NCBI GenBank assembly: GCA_964610885.1 | Contig: CAZSWR010000018.1 | Coordinates: 1 to 42,971 of the forward strand | Length of the DNA: 42,971 nt | Direction: 5' to 3' | DNA from: CAZSWR01 sp964610885 | GTDB lineage: Bacteria; Bacteroidota; Ignavibacteria; Kapaibacteriales; UBA2268 | In this document: positions 1-8,191 of the stretch, piece by piece | Layout: every line of letters begins with the position of its first letter | Numbering within the stretch: the first letter of the stretch is position 1 | Position numbers and translations under genes: made by a program | Notes under the pieces: model-generated | Databases searched by the model: none | What the model was told of the DNA's origin: nothing | What the model saw: the letters and a program-made list of their open reading frames with translations, nothing else

Positions 1-42
1 TTATACAAATATAATAAATATTATCTATTTACAAAGAACGAA

Positions 43-117
43 ACAACCCTGCTTACCAAGGAGGGGAAAGAAATCCTTTGTGCAGCAAAGGGTTTCTGGG
101 GTGGTTAGAAATTATTC
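43..117. repeat. dispersed palindromic element at window start
   Basis: The stretch has outer complementary ends (AACAACCC near 43 and GGGGTGGTT near 109-117) around an inner hairpin whose arms are AAATCCTTTG and CAAAGGGTTT. It lies in non-coding DNA downstream of the NUDIX gene. It resembles the plain-palindrome repeats scattered elsewhere in the window but shares no long identity with them. It could also serve as a terminator-like structure. No gene is seen from 1 to 278. Confidence 0.45.
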
Positions 118-278
118 TTGACATGAAGATGTCAAGATTTAACTGCCTCTGGTTTATTGGCATATTGTAATAACCCCCACAAAGAGTTATCGAACGAATC
201 GCATTCTCCTATTCCTAAACAACATCTCAAGCAAATGCACCAACACCCAATCCGCACTATTGCGATTCTCCCGAATCA

Positions 279-758
279 TCAAAATTTGAACTCGAAACCA
301 CTGCCGGAGTCGCTTTCCAGTACGTAGCGAAGAAATATCTCGTGGCCGGATTTGTGCGATGGGAAGGGGAGAAGTTCCAATACTTCTGCATCGCTCAGCC
401 ACGCGAATTTTGAGTGTTCGGGCGAAAGTTTTACCGCGGCATCGCTACTGACCAGCGCGCCAAAGACAGGAACCAAATTGACAGCATCGCGGTATGGATC
501 GAAAAAGCTTCCGACGAATGGAATTGTCCAGAATTTGCTGATTTGGTGCCTGGCGATCGAGGTTTCCTCCTCGAGTTCGCGAAGGGCCGTATTGGCGGCT
601 TTCTCTCCGCTTTCCGAGGTGCCCGTGATGCACTGCCAGAGCGATGGATACAGCTCGTCGCCGTCAGACCTTTTGAGCGCGAGGAATTCATACCGGCCCG
701 ATTCGGCATTCAACCGCGCCACGTGCAACTGGATGGTATTCGAGATTATTTCTGCCAT
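279..758 (-). CDS. NUDIX hydrolase (NudB-like)
   Basis: A 159-residue protein, the usual size for a single NUDIX domain. The Nudix box runs from G46 to I68: G, five residues, E52, seven residues, then R60-E61-L62 and E64-E65, with Ser67 where the consensus has Gly. The box residues that bind the metal are therefore present. The family hydrolyses nucleoside diphosphates linked to another moiety, releasing nucleoside monophosphate and a phosphorylated partner; the overall look (variable N-terminal strand, WQCITG before the box) is close to the dATP / dihydroneopterin triphosphate group, but substrate cannot be assigned. It is transcribed away from the LtaS-like gene and stands alone. Start is the ATG at 758. 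Confidence 0.85.
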   Translation of the reverse strand: MAEIISNTIQLHVARLNAESGRYEFLALKRSDGDELYPSLWQCITGTSESGEKAANTALRELEEETSIARHQISKFWTIPFVGSFFDPYRDAVNLVPVFGALVSSDAAVKLSPEHSKFAWLSDAEVLELLPFPSHKSGHEIFLRYVLESDSGSGFEFKF

Positions 759-915
759 TTCATTTGATTAATTATTAATAAAATTAATGTAATTTTGCAT
801 AAGGCGGTGGCGGCTGCCATCTCGACCATTGCAGTAAGTAAACTACGAAAGGAATCCTGAGGCGGCTCATTATTCCTAAAGCAATAAAGACGAATCAAGT
901 ATAATACGATTTAAA

Positions 916-2928
916 ATGGAAACATCGAAACAGTTGATTGAAGCATTGAAAAAATTAGCAAGGATCAAAAACCTTTTCCCGGACAATCTCAGGGCCTTCG
1001 TCAAAGTCTATTTGGGCGGCATGGCGGTATTCTCGCTTTTCCGAGTGGTACTTTGTTTGTCGTCGAAGGAATCGGCCGACGTGCCGTTTGGGGTTCTGCT
1101 CGAATCGTTCTTTATGGGCTTGCGCTTCGACACGGCCGTGAGCGGATACATTGCAGTTTTCGCATTTCTCATGTCGTATGCCATCGCGCTCGTCCCGCTC
1201 CGAGCCAAGGCGTGGAAGAATATTCTGTTCGGGTATTGGATGCTGGCGTATTCGGCGGCGTTTGCGCTATCGGCTGCGGACATACCATATTTCAAATATT
1301 TCAATTCGCGGCTCGGCGTGGGTGTGCTCAATTGGATGGGCAGCCCGAAAATTGTATTCGAAATGCTCATTTCTTCGCCATCGTACTATCCGTTCATTGG
1401 ACTATTCGCTGCGCTGTGCGTCGGTTTCTATTTTTTGCTCCGGCGAATTGTCCGCACTTGGCACGCCTCGAGTACCGCTCCCGACCGCGCCACTCGGTTC
1501 CGCAGGCTGAAATCCATACCCATGTTCGTCCTGTTTTCGATACTGATTTTCCTCGGGATTCGCGGCCGCGTTGAGCAGAAATCTGTATTGAACATAGGCA
1601 CAGCTTTCACGTCGAACTATCCCTTTGCGAACCATTTGGGCTTGAATCCAGTGTTCACTTTCTTCAAGAGCTTGGAGGAGAAAAGCAACAATTCCAGCAG
1701 CTGTCGGAATTTCTACGATGAAGCCGCCGCCGACATTTCAGTCCGCCGCCTCTTGGGCACTGCGGACAATGGCTCACCCTCGCCCGTGCTGCGTGTGGTC
1801 GCGCCATCGGCCGATCCGCAAAAGATGAATGTGGTCATTGTCGTGATGGAGAGCATGTCCTACGGGTATATGGGCGCATCGGGGAATTTCACGCCCACTC
1901 TGACGCCATTTCTGGATAGCTTGGCGGACAATTCCGTGTTTTTCGAGAATGTCTATTCCGCCGGCATACACACTTTCAGCGGGATTTGGGCGCTCAGCCA
2001 CGCCATGCCGACAGTTCCCGCAGACGGGAATCCGATGCAGGACATGGACAACATGATCCCATTTTCGGGCCTGGCCACCGTGCTGCGCCAGCAGGGCTAT
2101 ACGACGCTTTTCGCCTGCCCGCACGACGCCCAGTTCGACAATATCGCAGGCACATTAGTCCAGAACGGATACGAATCGATTGTCTCCCAGTCGGACTATT
2201 TCGAGGGATTGGTAACGTCGCCGTGGGGCATAGACGACCATTCATTTTTCGAGCGATCGCTGCCGAGGCTGAACCAGGCGGCTGCCACCGAACGGCCATT
2301 CCTTGCCGCATTGCTGACGACGACCAACCACGGCCCGTGGGCACTGCCCGATCCATTGCCCGAGGGCTGCTCGATTCGCTCCGAGAACGAAGTGCATCGC
2401 GCTGTCGAGTTCTCCGATTGGGCCATTCGCGACTTCCTTGCCGAGGCGAGCCGCGAGCCGTGGTACGGGAATACAGTTTTTGTTTTCGTAGCTGACCACG
2501 GCGCGAAAATTAATCCGGTATATGAATTGGATTTGAATTACAACCATATTCCATTAATCTTTTACTCGCCCCGCACCGGTTTCCCGCACGAACGCAGCCG
2601 CGCAATGGGCATACAGGCCGACCTTTTCCCGACTCTCATGGGGCTGCTCGGCATGGGCTACACCAACAATACACTCGCAATCGATTTGCGGCGAGAAACG
2701 CGGCCATTCGCGTACTTCACGGCCGACACCAAATTCGGTGTGATTGGCGAAGATTACTACTACCAGGAACTAAGCCCGGATATGCGCGGGCTGTTTGCTT
2801 ACCGGAACTCATCGCGCGCGAACGAAATCGCCAGTCAGTCGCGCTTAGCCGATTCGATGGCCGACTATGCCCGCATTCAATTCGAGGTGCTGAACATGAT
2901 GATCCGGCGGAAGCTGGTTTCGCCATGA
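916..2928 (+). CDS. LtaS/OpgB-like membrane phosphoglycerol transferase (sulfatase fold)
   Basis: A 670-residue protein. About five hydrophobic segments fill the first 220 residues, followed by an extracytoplasmic sulfatase-fold domain. Metal-ligand and nucleophile positions of the LtaS family are visible: Glu312 in VVMES, Thr353 in IHTFSG (the nucleophile position), and Asp527-His528 in VADHG. Family members transfer phosphoglycerol from phosphatidylglycerol to a lipid or glycan outside the membrane. In a Gram-negative lineage the acceptor is more likely a periplasmic glycan or lipid head group than lipoteichoic acid; this is inference. The gene is monocistronic; the next gene starts 219 bp later. 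A weak TAATTTTG box lies at 790-797 upstream. Confidence 0.85.
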   Translation: METSKQLIEALKKLARIKNLFPDNLRAFVKVYLGGMAVFSLFRVVLCLSSKESADVPFGVLLESFFMGLRFDTAVSGYIAVFAFLMSYAIALVPLRAKAWKNILFGYWMLAYSAAFALSAADIPYFKYFNSRLGVGVLNWMGSPKIVFEMLISSPSYYPFIGLFAALCVGFYFLLRRIVRTWHASSTAPDRATRFRRLKSIPMFVLFSILIFLGIRGRVEQKSVLNIGTAFTSNYPFANHLGLNPVFTFFKSLEEKSNNSSSCRNFYDEAAADISVRRLLGTADNGSPSPVLRVVAPSADPQKMNVVIVVMESMSYGYMGASGNFTPTLTPFLDSLADNSVFFENVYSAGIHTFSGIWALSHAMPTVPADGNPMQDMDNMIPFSGLATVLRQQGYTTLFACPHDAQFDNIAGTLVQNGYESIVSQSDYFEGLVTSPWGIDDHSFFERSLPRLNQAAATERPFLAALLTTTNHGPWALPDPLPEGCSIRSENEVHRAVEFSDWAIRDFLAEASREPWYGNTVFVFVADHGAKINPVYELDLNYNHIPLIFYSPRTGFPHERSRAMGIQADLFPTLMGLLGMGYTNNTLAIDLRRETRPFAYFTADTKFGVIGEDYYYQELSPDMRGLFAYRNSSRANEIASQSRLADSMADYARIQFEVLNMMIRRKLVSP

Positions 2929-3067
2929 GGCGAGCCGTTGCGTTGGATTGTGTCAACTCTGCAGAAATTCCACTATTTTCCTGTTCGGAAAATCAGCATA
3001 TTCGATTTTCTTCTTCAAGAGAATCATTCTTATCCGCCCGTCAACTTCGGCCTTTTTATGTTTGCTC

Positions 3068-3098
3068 TTTGCTGCCTCGAGCAAAGGACTTATATTTG
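3068..3098 (+). promoter_or_regulatory. Bacteroidota-type promoter for trpS
   Basis: TTTG at 3068-3071, a 19-base spacer, then TATATTTG at 3091-3098 match the Bacteroidota consensus TTTG-N19-TAnnTTTG exactly. The -7 box ends 49 bases before the trpS start codon. No mapped start site is available. Confidence 0.5.
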
Positions 3099-3147
3099 TT
3101 AATTGCATTAAATATGATTTTAATAAAGTTTATATAAAAGTATAGTT

Positions 3148-4158
3148 ATGGAAACAAATACTCAAGAAAAAAAGAAGACAATTTTAAGCGGTATTCAGCC
3201 ATCGGGCGACCTCCACATCGGCCATTTGACCGGCGCAATCAACAACTGGGTGGCCCTTCAGGACGAATACGAATGCTTCTACACAATAGTTGACCTCCAC
3301 GCGATAACTGTCCGCCAGACGCCCGCCGTGCTGCGCCGCCGCTCTCTCGAGGTGGCCGCCATGTACATTGCTTGCGGTATCGACCCCGAAAAATGCAACC
3401 TTTTCATTCAGTCCCACGTTACAGAGCACGCCCAATTGGCTTGGGTGCTGAATTGCTTCACGGGCATGGGCGAGCTGGCCCGAATGACCCAATTCAAAGA
3501 CAAATCCAAACAGCACGCAGACAATGTTAACGTCGGGTTGTATGTCTATCCCGTACTAATGGCGGCAGATGTCTTGCTCTATCAGGCAGATTTGGTGCCC
3601 GTCGGTGAAGACCAGAAACAGCATTTGGAGCTTTCGCGGAACTTGGCCCAGCGCTTCAACCACTACTATTCGGAGACCTTCGTGGTTCCCGAACCGTACA
3701 TCACGAAGGTGGGCGCTCGTATTATGAACCTGCAAGAACCGACGAAGAAAATGTCGAAATCCGACGAAAATGAAAAGGCCACGATATTCCTGGCCGACAG
3801 CAACGACGAAATTCGAAATAAAATCAAACGCGCGGTTACCGATTCCGGCTCCGAAGTGATTATTACCGACGACAAACCCGGCGTGAAGAACCTCGCGATG
3901 CTCTACCAAGTGGCCACAGGCAAATCTTTCGAGGCGATCGAAGCAGAGTTCGCCGGAAAGGGCTATGGCGACTTCAAATCCACCGTGGCCGATGCCGTTG
4001 CGGAGTTCATCAATCCAATCCGCACTCGCTACGAAGAAATATCGAAAGACAAGCAATACCTCGAATCAGTATTGAAAAAAGGCGCCGAAAACGCTCGCCG
4101 CAGGGCATTCTCGACTTTGAGAAAAGTTTACAAAAAATTAGGCTTTGTTCAATTCTAA
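3148..4158 (+). CDS. trpS: tryptophanyl-tRNA synthetase
   Basis: Charges tRNA-Trp with tryptophan using ATP in the cytoplasm. This is a class I synthetase with the HIGH signature at residues 23-26 (preceded by SGIQPSGDL) and the KMSKS loop at residues 201-205. The length of 336 residues is normal for the short bacterial form. The motif GEDQKQHLELSRNLAQRFN in the Rossmann fold is typical of TrpRS. The start at 3148 leaves a ten-residue Lys/Glu-rich leader before the conserved core. It is preceded by an excellent Bacteroidota promoter and followed by a 93-bp gap before hydG, so the two may or may not be co-transcribed. No T-box or leader peptide was recognised. Confidence 0.96.
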   Translation: METNTQEKKKTILSGIQPSGDLHIGHLTGAINNWVALQDEYECFYTIVDLHAITVRQTPAVLRRRSLEVAAMYIACGIDPEKCNLFIQSHVTEHAQLAWVLNCFTGMGELARMTQFKDKSKQHADNVNVGLYVYPVLMAADVLLYQADLVPVGEDQKQHLELSRNLAQRFNHYYSETFVVPEPYITKVGARIMNLQEPTKKMSKSDENEKATIFLADSNDEIRNKIKRAVTDSGSEVIITDDKPGVKNLAMLYQVATGKSFEAIEAEFAGKGYGDFKSTVADAVAEFINPIRTRYEEISKDKQYLESVLKKGAENARRRAFSTLRKVYKKLGFVQF

Positions 4159-4251
4159 GTTAGGAGCGATGCAATAATTGTTTGTATCGGACAAAATTAT
4201 CTTAAATTATTTCGGCCCTAATTCGTCTCTACGGTCAGGGTATTATTTGAA

Positions 4252-5667
4252 ATGGAAAATACAATGGATTACGAGAATTTTATAAATAGCAAAAAGATTG
4301 AAGATTTATTGAAAACCACCGAGAAAGCCTCGGCAGAAACAATACAATCTATATTGAACAAAGCGCTGGAAATGCGCGGACTCGAACCCGAGGAAATCGC
4401 CTTGCTGCTGAACATCGACGACGACGACATGCTCCAGGAGCTGTTCCATACGGCGCTGAAGGTGAAGCAAGAGATCTACGGGAACCGCTTGGTGCTGTTC
4501 GCCCCGCTTTATGTGTCCAACCTTTGCTCGAACAATTGCCTTTACTGTGGATTCCGCGCGGACAACAAGGACATAGCCCGCCGCTCGCTCACTTTGGACG
4601 AGATCAAGGAAGAAACACGAATCATTTTGGAGCAGGGCCACAAGAGAGTACTGATGTTGATGGGCGAAAACCACACCGGCTACGGTTTTGATGATTTCCT
4701 CGAGGCCATCCAAGCCGTCTATAGCGTGCGCGACTCCAAGGGCAGCTACATCCGCCGCATCAACGTGGAGGTGGCGCCGCTGACCGATGAGGAGTTCCAC
4801 AAACTGGCCAAGGCGAACATCGGCACATACACAGTATTCCAGGAGACTTACCATCCCGAAACATACGCCACAATGCACCCCAGCGGCAAGAAACGCGATT
4901 ACCTCTGGCGGCTGACCACTATGGACCGCGCGCTGGACAATGGAATGCACGACGTTGGTATCGGCGTCCTCTTCGGGTTGCACGACTACAAATTCGAGGT
5001 GCTTTCGCTCATCGAACACGCCCGCCATTTGGACAAGCAATTCGGCGTCGGGCCGCACACGATTTCCATTCCGCGAATCGAGCCGGCGAGCAATGCGCCT
5101 GTCTCGCAAAACATTCCATACGAGGTGAGCGACCGCGACTTCAAGAAATTAGTCGCCATCCTGCGCTGTGCCGTCCCATACACGGGCATGATACTTTCCA
5201 CGCGCGAGACGGCCGGGCTGCGCACCGAGCTGTACAAACTCGGAGTGTCGCAAATCAGCGCCGGCAGCCGCACCAATCCCGGCGGATACAAACAAGCCTT
5301 TTCGCGCGGCGAATTCGACGCCGGGCAGTTCAATCTGAACGATTCGCGCACCGCCGGCGAAGTGATCAAAGACGTTATCGAGCAGGGCTTTATTCCTTCG
5401 TTCTGCACGGCCTGCTACCGTTTGGGCCGAGTCGGCCAGGACTTCATGGACCAAGCCAAACCCGGCCTTATCAAGCTATTCTGCCAACCAAACGCGCTGA
5501 CGACTCTTCGCGAGTACCTGGTGGACTATGCCGACGAAGAAACCCGCAAGATGGGCTTCGAGCTAATCGAGCGGGAACTGGGCGAAATCCCGAACGACAA
5601 CGTTCAGGCCAAAACGCGCAATTTCATCGAACGCATCGACAGCGGCGAACGCGATTTGTATTTGTAG
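4252..5667 (+). CDS. hydG: [FeFe]-hydrogenase H-cluster maturase, radical SAM tyrosine lyase
   Basis: HydG splits tyrosine to make the CO and CN ligands of the hydrogenase H-cluster. The radical-SAM CX3CX2C motif is C92, C96, C99 in NLCSNNCLYCGF. The feature that separates HydG from the related thiazole enzyme ThiH is a C-terminal CX2CX22C cluster site, here C385, C388 and C411, exactly spaced. Length (471 residues) fits HydG. A second in-frame ATG at 4264 is possible. HydE, HydF and the hydrogenase itself are not in this window, so the maturation set must be split or lie outside. The gene borders the AT-rich island at 5.7-8.1 kb. Presence of HydG implies hydrogen metabolism under anaerobic conditions. 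Confidence 0.94.
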   Translation: MENTMDYENFINSKKIEDLLKTTEKASAETIQSILNKALEMRGLEPEEIALLLNIDDDDMLQELFHTALKVKQEIYGNRLVLFAPLYVSNLCSNNCLYCGFRADNKDIARRSLTLDEIKEETRIILEQGHKRVLMLMGENHTGYGFDDFLEAIQAVYSVRDSKGSYIRRINVEVAPLTDEEFHKLAKANIGTYTVFQETYHPETYATMHPSGKKRDYLWRLTTMDRALDNGMHDVGIGVLFGLHDYKFEVLSLIEHARHLDKQFGVGPHTISIPRIEPASNAPVSQNIPYEVSDRDFKKLVAILRCAVPYTGMILSTRETAGLRTELYKLGVSQISAGSRTNPGGYKQAFSRGEFDAGQFNLNDSRTAGEVIKDVIEQGFIPSFCTACYRLGRVGQDFMDQAKPGLIKLFCQPNALTTLREYLVDYADEETRKMGFELIERELGEIPNDNVQAKTRNFIERIDSGERDLYL

Positions 5668-6060
5668 GCGATCATGCGATAATTATACTCACTCGTCGGG
5701 CTTGAGAAAATCGTCCGGCGAGGTGGCGACACCCACTTGCTTTTATGGGCTGCGCAATTACGAAGAGGGAAGATGGACAAGATTCATTTTTCCTTTTTTA
5801 TTTGAAGAAACACTCCCCCAGAATTCAAAACGCCCAAGTTCCAATATTTTCAATAAGATTCTTACGAAATATTTGTAAGTTTGTATATTGTTAAGTATTT
5901 GATAATACGAAACCACTATGAACCAACTCATCCTCGGGGATAAGCACGAGAACTCCAAACAGAGACAAAGCAGTAGAGTATCTACGAACAATAAATAAGT
6001 GTTTTTAGATGAGCTAAAAAAGAGTATATTGCAGAAAGCATTTGAAGGAGAATTGTAGAG
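5668..6060. other. AT-rich intergenic left flank of the TcmP island
   Basis: A 393-base gap without a convincing gene. The first 75 bases have ordinary base composition; from about 5760 the sequence turns strongly AT-rich and stays so through the following two genes. On the minus strand a 17-codon open stretch ends at a TGA at 5691-5689 and reads like a protein C-terminus (ending SPDDFLKPDE), a possible gene fragment. A 107-residue minus-strand reading frame at 5758-6081 is low-complexity and not believed. A Shine-Dalgarno AAGGAGA at 6043-6049 serves the next gene. Confidence 0.5.
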
Positions 6061-7188
6061 ATGGGAAAGAATGAATTTCACGAAAAAGCTTTTGATGAGA
6101 GTACAAGATTGAAATTGGAAATATTCCGAGAATGCTTCAAAGAATGGTTCCCGGTTTTTATTTTCACTCCTTACATAAAGAAGATTTTCATATATGATTT
6201 CTTTGCAGGCAGGGGAAAAGACTGCAAAGGAAATTTGGGAAGTCCCTTAATCTTGTTATCAGAAGCAAAAGGAACAGATTGTAGCTTCTGCAAACCGAAT
6301 AATAATAAAGATGTTATCTTTGCATTTAACGATAAAACTGAAAAAGATGAACTAAAAAATAATGTCGATAGTTTTATTGAAAAATGCAAAACAGAGAATT
6401 GTAACAAAGATAAATGTATATATCAAATATATTTCGGCAATTATGAATTCAAGAATATCTTTGAAAATCAGAACTTTAAAGACATATTGAACCATAAAGA
6501 TTATGCCAAATTTATCTTATTGGATCAATTTGGATTCAGTCAAGTAGACGAGACTGTTTTCAAAGAATTAGTTATGGCTCCTAATACAGATTTTATTTTC
6601 TTTATCGCTTCCTCATTTATTGACAGGTTTAAAACTCATCCAAGTACAAAGAAGTATATTGATACTACTCGAATTGATTTTGACGGTTGCGAGCCACGGC
6701 AAAGGCACGGACTGATCGCGGAGTATTTTGAACAGCTGATTGGAACTAATGAGTATTACATACACAACTTTACCATAAAAAAAGGATCGAATTATTATGG
6801 ATTGATTTTCGGATCGAAACATACTCTAGGAATGGAGAAATTTCTGAAAGTATGCTGGAGCAAAGACAAATATTCCGGTGAGTCATCAGAGGCAGAGTTG
6901 TACAATCATGATTTTAGTGAAGGTAGTATGTTTTTTATTGAGAATTCATCCAAAAAAATTGAAAATGTTAAAGCTCTAATTAGAGACAGAGTATTAAATG
7001 GAGAGATTCAGGATAATATTTCAGGGTTAAAATTTGCATTAAAACATCGTTGTTTGCCAAAAGTTTTCAATGAAGTGCTTAAAGACATGGAAAAAAAAGA
7101 TGAAATAAAAAGGATTGGAGATGTTAATAATAGTTCAACAGGTATTCACAGAATAAAAAAGTATTCTATTGAAAGGATTTCACAATGA
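6061..7188 (+). CDS. tcmP: three-Cys-motif partner protein TcmP
   Basis: A 375-residue protein. Near the N-terminus (residues 46-62) it has a DFFAGRG...GNLGSP stretch typical of TcmP and reminiscent of the glycine-rich loop of Rossmann-fold methyltransferases. The middle part is Cys-rich (CSFC near residue 75 and C...C...C around residues 115-125). TcmP is known as the regular neighbour of DUF5131/Gp37-Gp68 proteins that carry a three-cysteine motif; its biochemical role is not established. Here the stop overlaps the start of that partner (ATGA, 7185-7188), so the two are translationally coupled. The gene is much richer in A and T than trpS or hydG, which suggests recent transfer. A winged-helix-like tail (residues 315-370) is possible. 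Confidence 0.8.
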   Translation: MGKNEFHEKAFDESTRLKLEIFRECFKEWFPVFIFTPYIKKIFIYDFFAGRGKDCKGNLGSPLILLSEAKGTDCSFCKPNNNKDVIFAFNDKTEKDELKNNVDSFIEKCKTENCNKDKCIYQIYFGNYEFKNIFENQNFKDILNHKDYAKFILLDQFGFSQVDETVFKELVMAPNTDFIFFIASSFIDRFKTHPSTKKYIDTTRIDFDGCEPRQRHGLIAEYFEQLIGTNEYYIHNFTIKKGSNYYGLIFGSKHTLGMEKFLKVCWSKDKYSGESSEAELYNHDFSEGSMFFIENSSKKIENVKALIRDRVLNGEIQDNISGLKFALKHRCLPKVFNEVLKDMEKKDEIKRIGDVNNSSTGIHRIKKYSIERISQ

Positions 7189-7949
7189 AAACGACAAAAA
7201 TTGAGTGGACAGATAAAACGTGGAACCCAATTACTGGTTGTTCCAAAACATCACCCGGGTGCGCGCATTGTTATGCCGAGGTTATGTCAGTTAGGTTGAA
7301 AGCCATGGGCTTAAAAAAGTATGCTCAGGGATTCACTATTACAATGCATGAGGACGCATTAAACGAGCCGTTGAAATGGAAAAAGCCCCATATAATATTT
7401 GTTTGTTCTATGAGTGATTTATTTCACGAACACGTGCCTTTTGAATTTATCGATAAAGTAATGAATGTCATAAAATTAACGCCTCATCATTGTTTTCAGA
7501 TACTTACAAAAAGATCGGCTCGAATGAGCGAATATTTTTCCCAACGTGAAATCCCTTCAAATGTTTGGTTAGGTGTTACTGTCGAAAATAAAGAATCCAA
7601 AAATCGAATCGATTATCTTAGATCCCTGAAGGCGACCATTAAATTTCTGTCATGCGAACCCCTATTGGAGGACTTAGGAGATATTGATCTGTCGGATATT
7701 GATTGGGTTATTGTTGGAGGCGAAAGCGGAGTTTCAGCCCGTCCCATGAAGGAAGACTGGGTATTATCCATCATGAAACAAACAGAATCACAAGGTTCTG
7801 CATTCTTCTTCAAGCAATGGGGAACATGGGGAAGCGATGGGATAAAGCGTAATAAAAAAGAAAATGGAAAGACAATTAATGGCAAAGTATATCAGAACAT
7901 GCCCAACTTACATATAGTTAATCAGAAGAGTTTCTTTGATGTGGTTTAA
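7185..7949 (+). CDS. DUF5131 / phage Gp37-Gp68 family three-Cys-motif protein, paired with TcmP
   Basis: A 254-residue protein whose N-terminus contains WNPITGC followed by the three-cysteine motif C19-x6-C26-x2-C29 and then YAE, the hallmark of the family. Further family blocks are SCEPLLED, VIVGGESGVSARPM and a C-terminal FFFKQWG. The cysteine triad suggests metal or Fe-S binding; this is inference. The family occurs in phages and in mobile bacterial loci, and pairs with TcmP. It overlaps tcmP by four bases. Composition is AT-rich like its partner. A paralogue with the same blocks is at 15473-16258 in ordinary chromosomal context. No restriction, toxin or CRISPR gene flanks the pair. Confidence 0.82.
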   Translation: MKTTKIEWTDKTWNPITGCSKTSPGCAHCYAEVMSVRLKAMGLKKYAQGFTITMHEDALNEPLKWKKPHIIFVCSMSDLFHEHVPFEFIDKVMNVIKLTPHHCFQILTKRSARMSEYFSQREIPSNVWLGVTVENKESKNRIDYLRSLKATIKFLSCEPLLEDLGDIDLSDIDWVIVGGESGVSARPMKEDWVLSIMKQTESQGSAFFFKQWGTWGSDGIKRNKKENGKTINGKVYQNMPNLHIVNQKSFFDVV

Positions 7950-8030
7950 CCCAATCTGTTAATAAGATCAATAAGCTTTTAACATCTGAGTTTATTAACT
8001 TAATTAAAAATTGAATTCCCGGCGCGACTT

Positions 8031-8105
8031 ATGAGCAATTCCATTATATACACAGCACCCGACGGACAAAGCAAAACATCGGTCAACACATATCTTCAAT
8101 ATTGA
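8031..8105 (+). pseudogene. possible RhuM-family N-terminal remnant
   Basis: A 24-codon reading frame starts MSNSIIYTAPDGQSKTSV and then hits a stop. This resembles the first strand of RhuM-family proteins (pattern IIYxxxDGQxxxxV), after which the family's usual continuation is missing. It sits 81 bases after the DUF5131 gene, at the right edge of the AT-rich island. It is too short for certainty; chance similarity is possible. Confidence 0.35.
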
Positions 8106-8121
8106 AAAATAATGAGTCAAA

Positions 8122-8162
8122 AAAAATTCAGTTGTTAAGTATTTCTTAACAACTGAATTTTT
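8122..8162 (-). terminator. rho-independent terminator of hisS
   Basis: A perfect 18-bp stem (8122-8139 with 8145-8162) closes a five-base loop. On the minus strand it is followed by a run of eight Ts. It begins 30 bases after the hisS stop. The A/T arms make it potentially bidirectional, but there is no gene ending close by on the plus strand other than the remnant at 8031. Confidence 0.85.
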
Positions 8163-8191
8163 ATCATTTAATCAGTGGTCAGACATCAAAT

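Noticed and set aside
4306..5109. 267-residue minus-strand frame opposite hydG
   Set aside because: Antisense shadow of a gene with exact cluster motifs.
5758..6081. 107-residue minus-strand frame in the AT-rich island flank
   Set aside because: Low-complexity, overlaps the tcmP start and ribosome site, no recognisable domain.
7185..7949. Calling DUF5131 a radical SAM enzyme because of its cysteines
   Set aside because: Spacing is C-x6-C-x2-C, not the CX3CX2C of classic radical SAM proteins; metal binding is left as inference.
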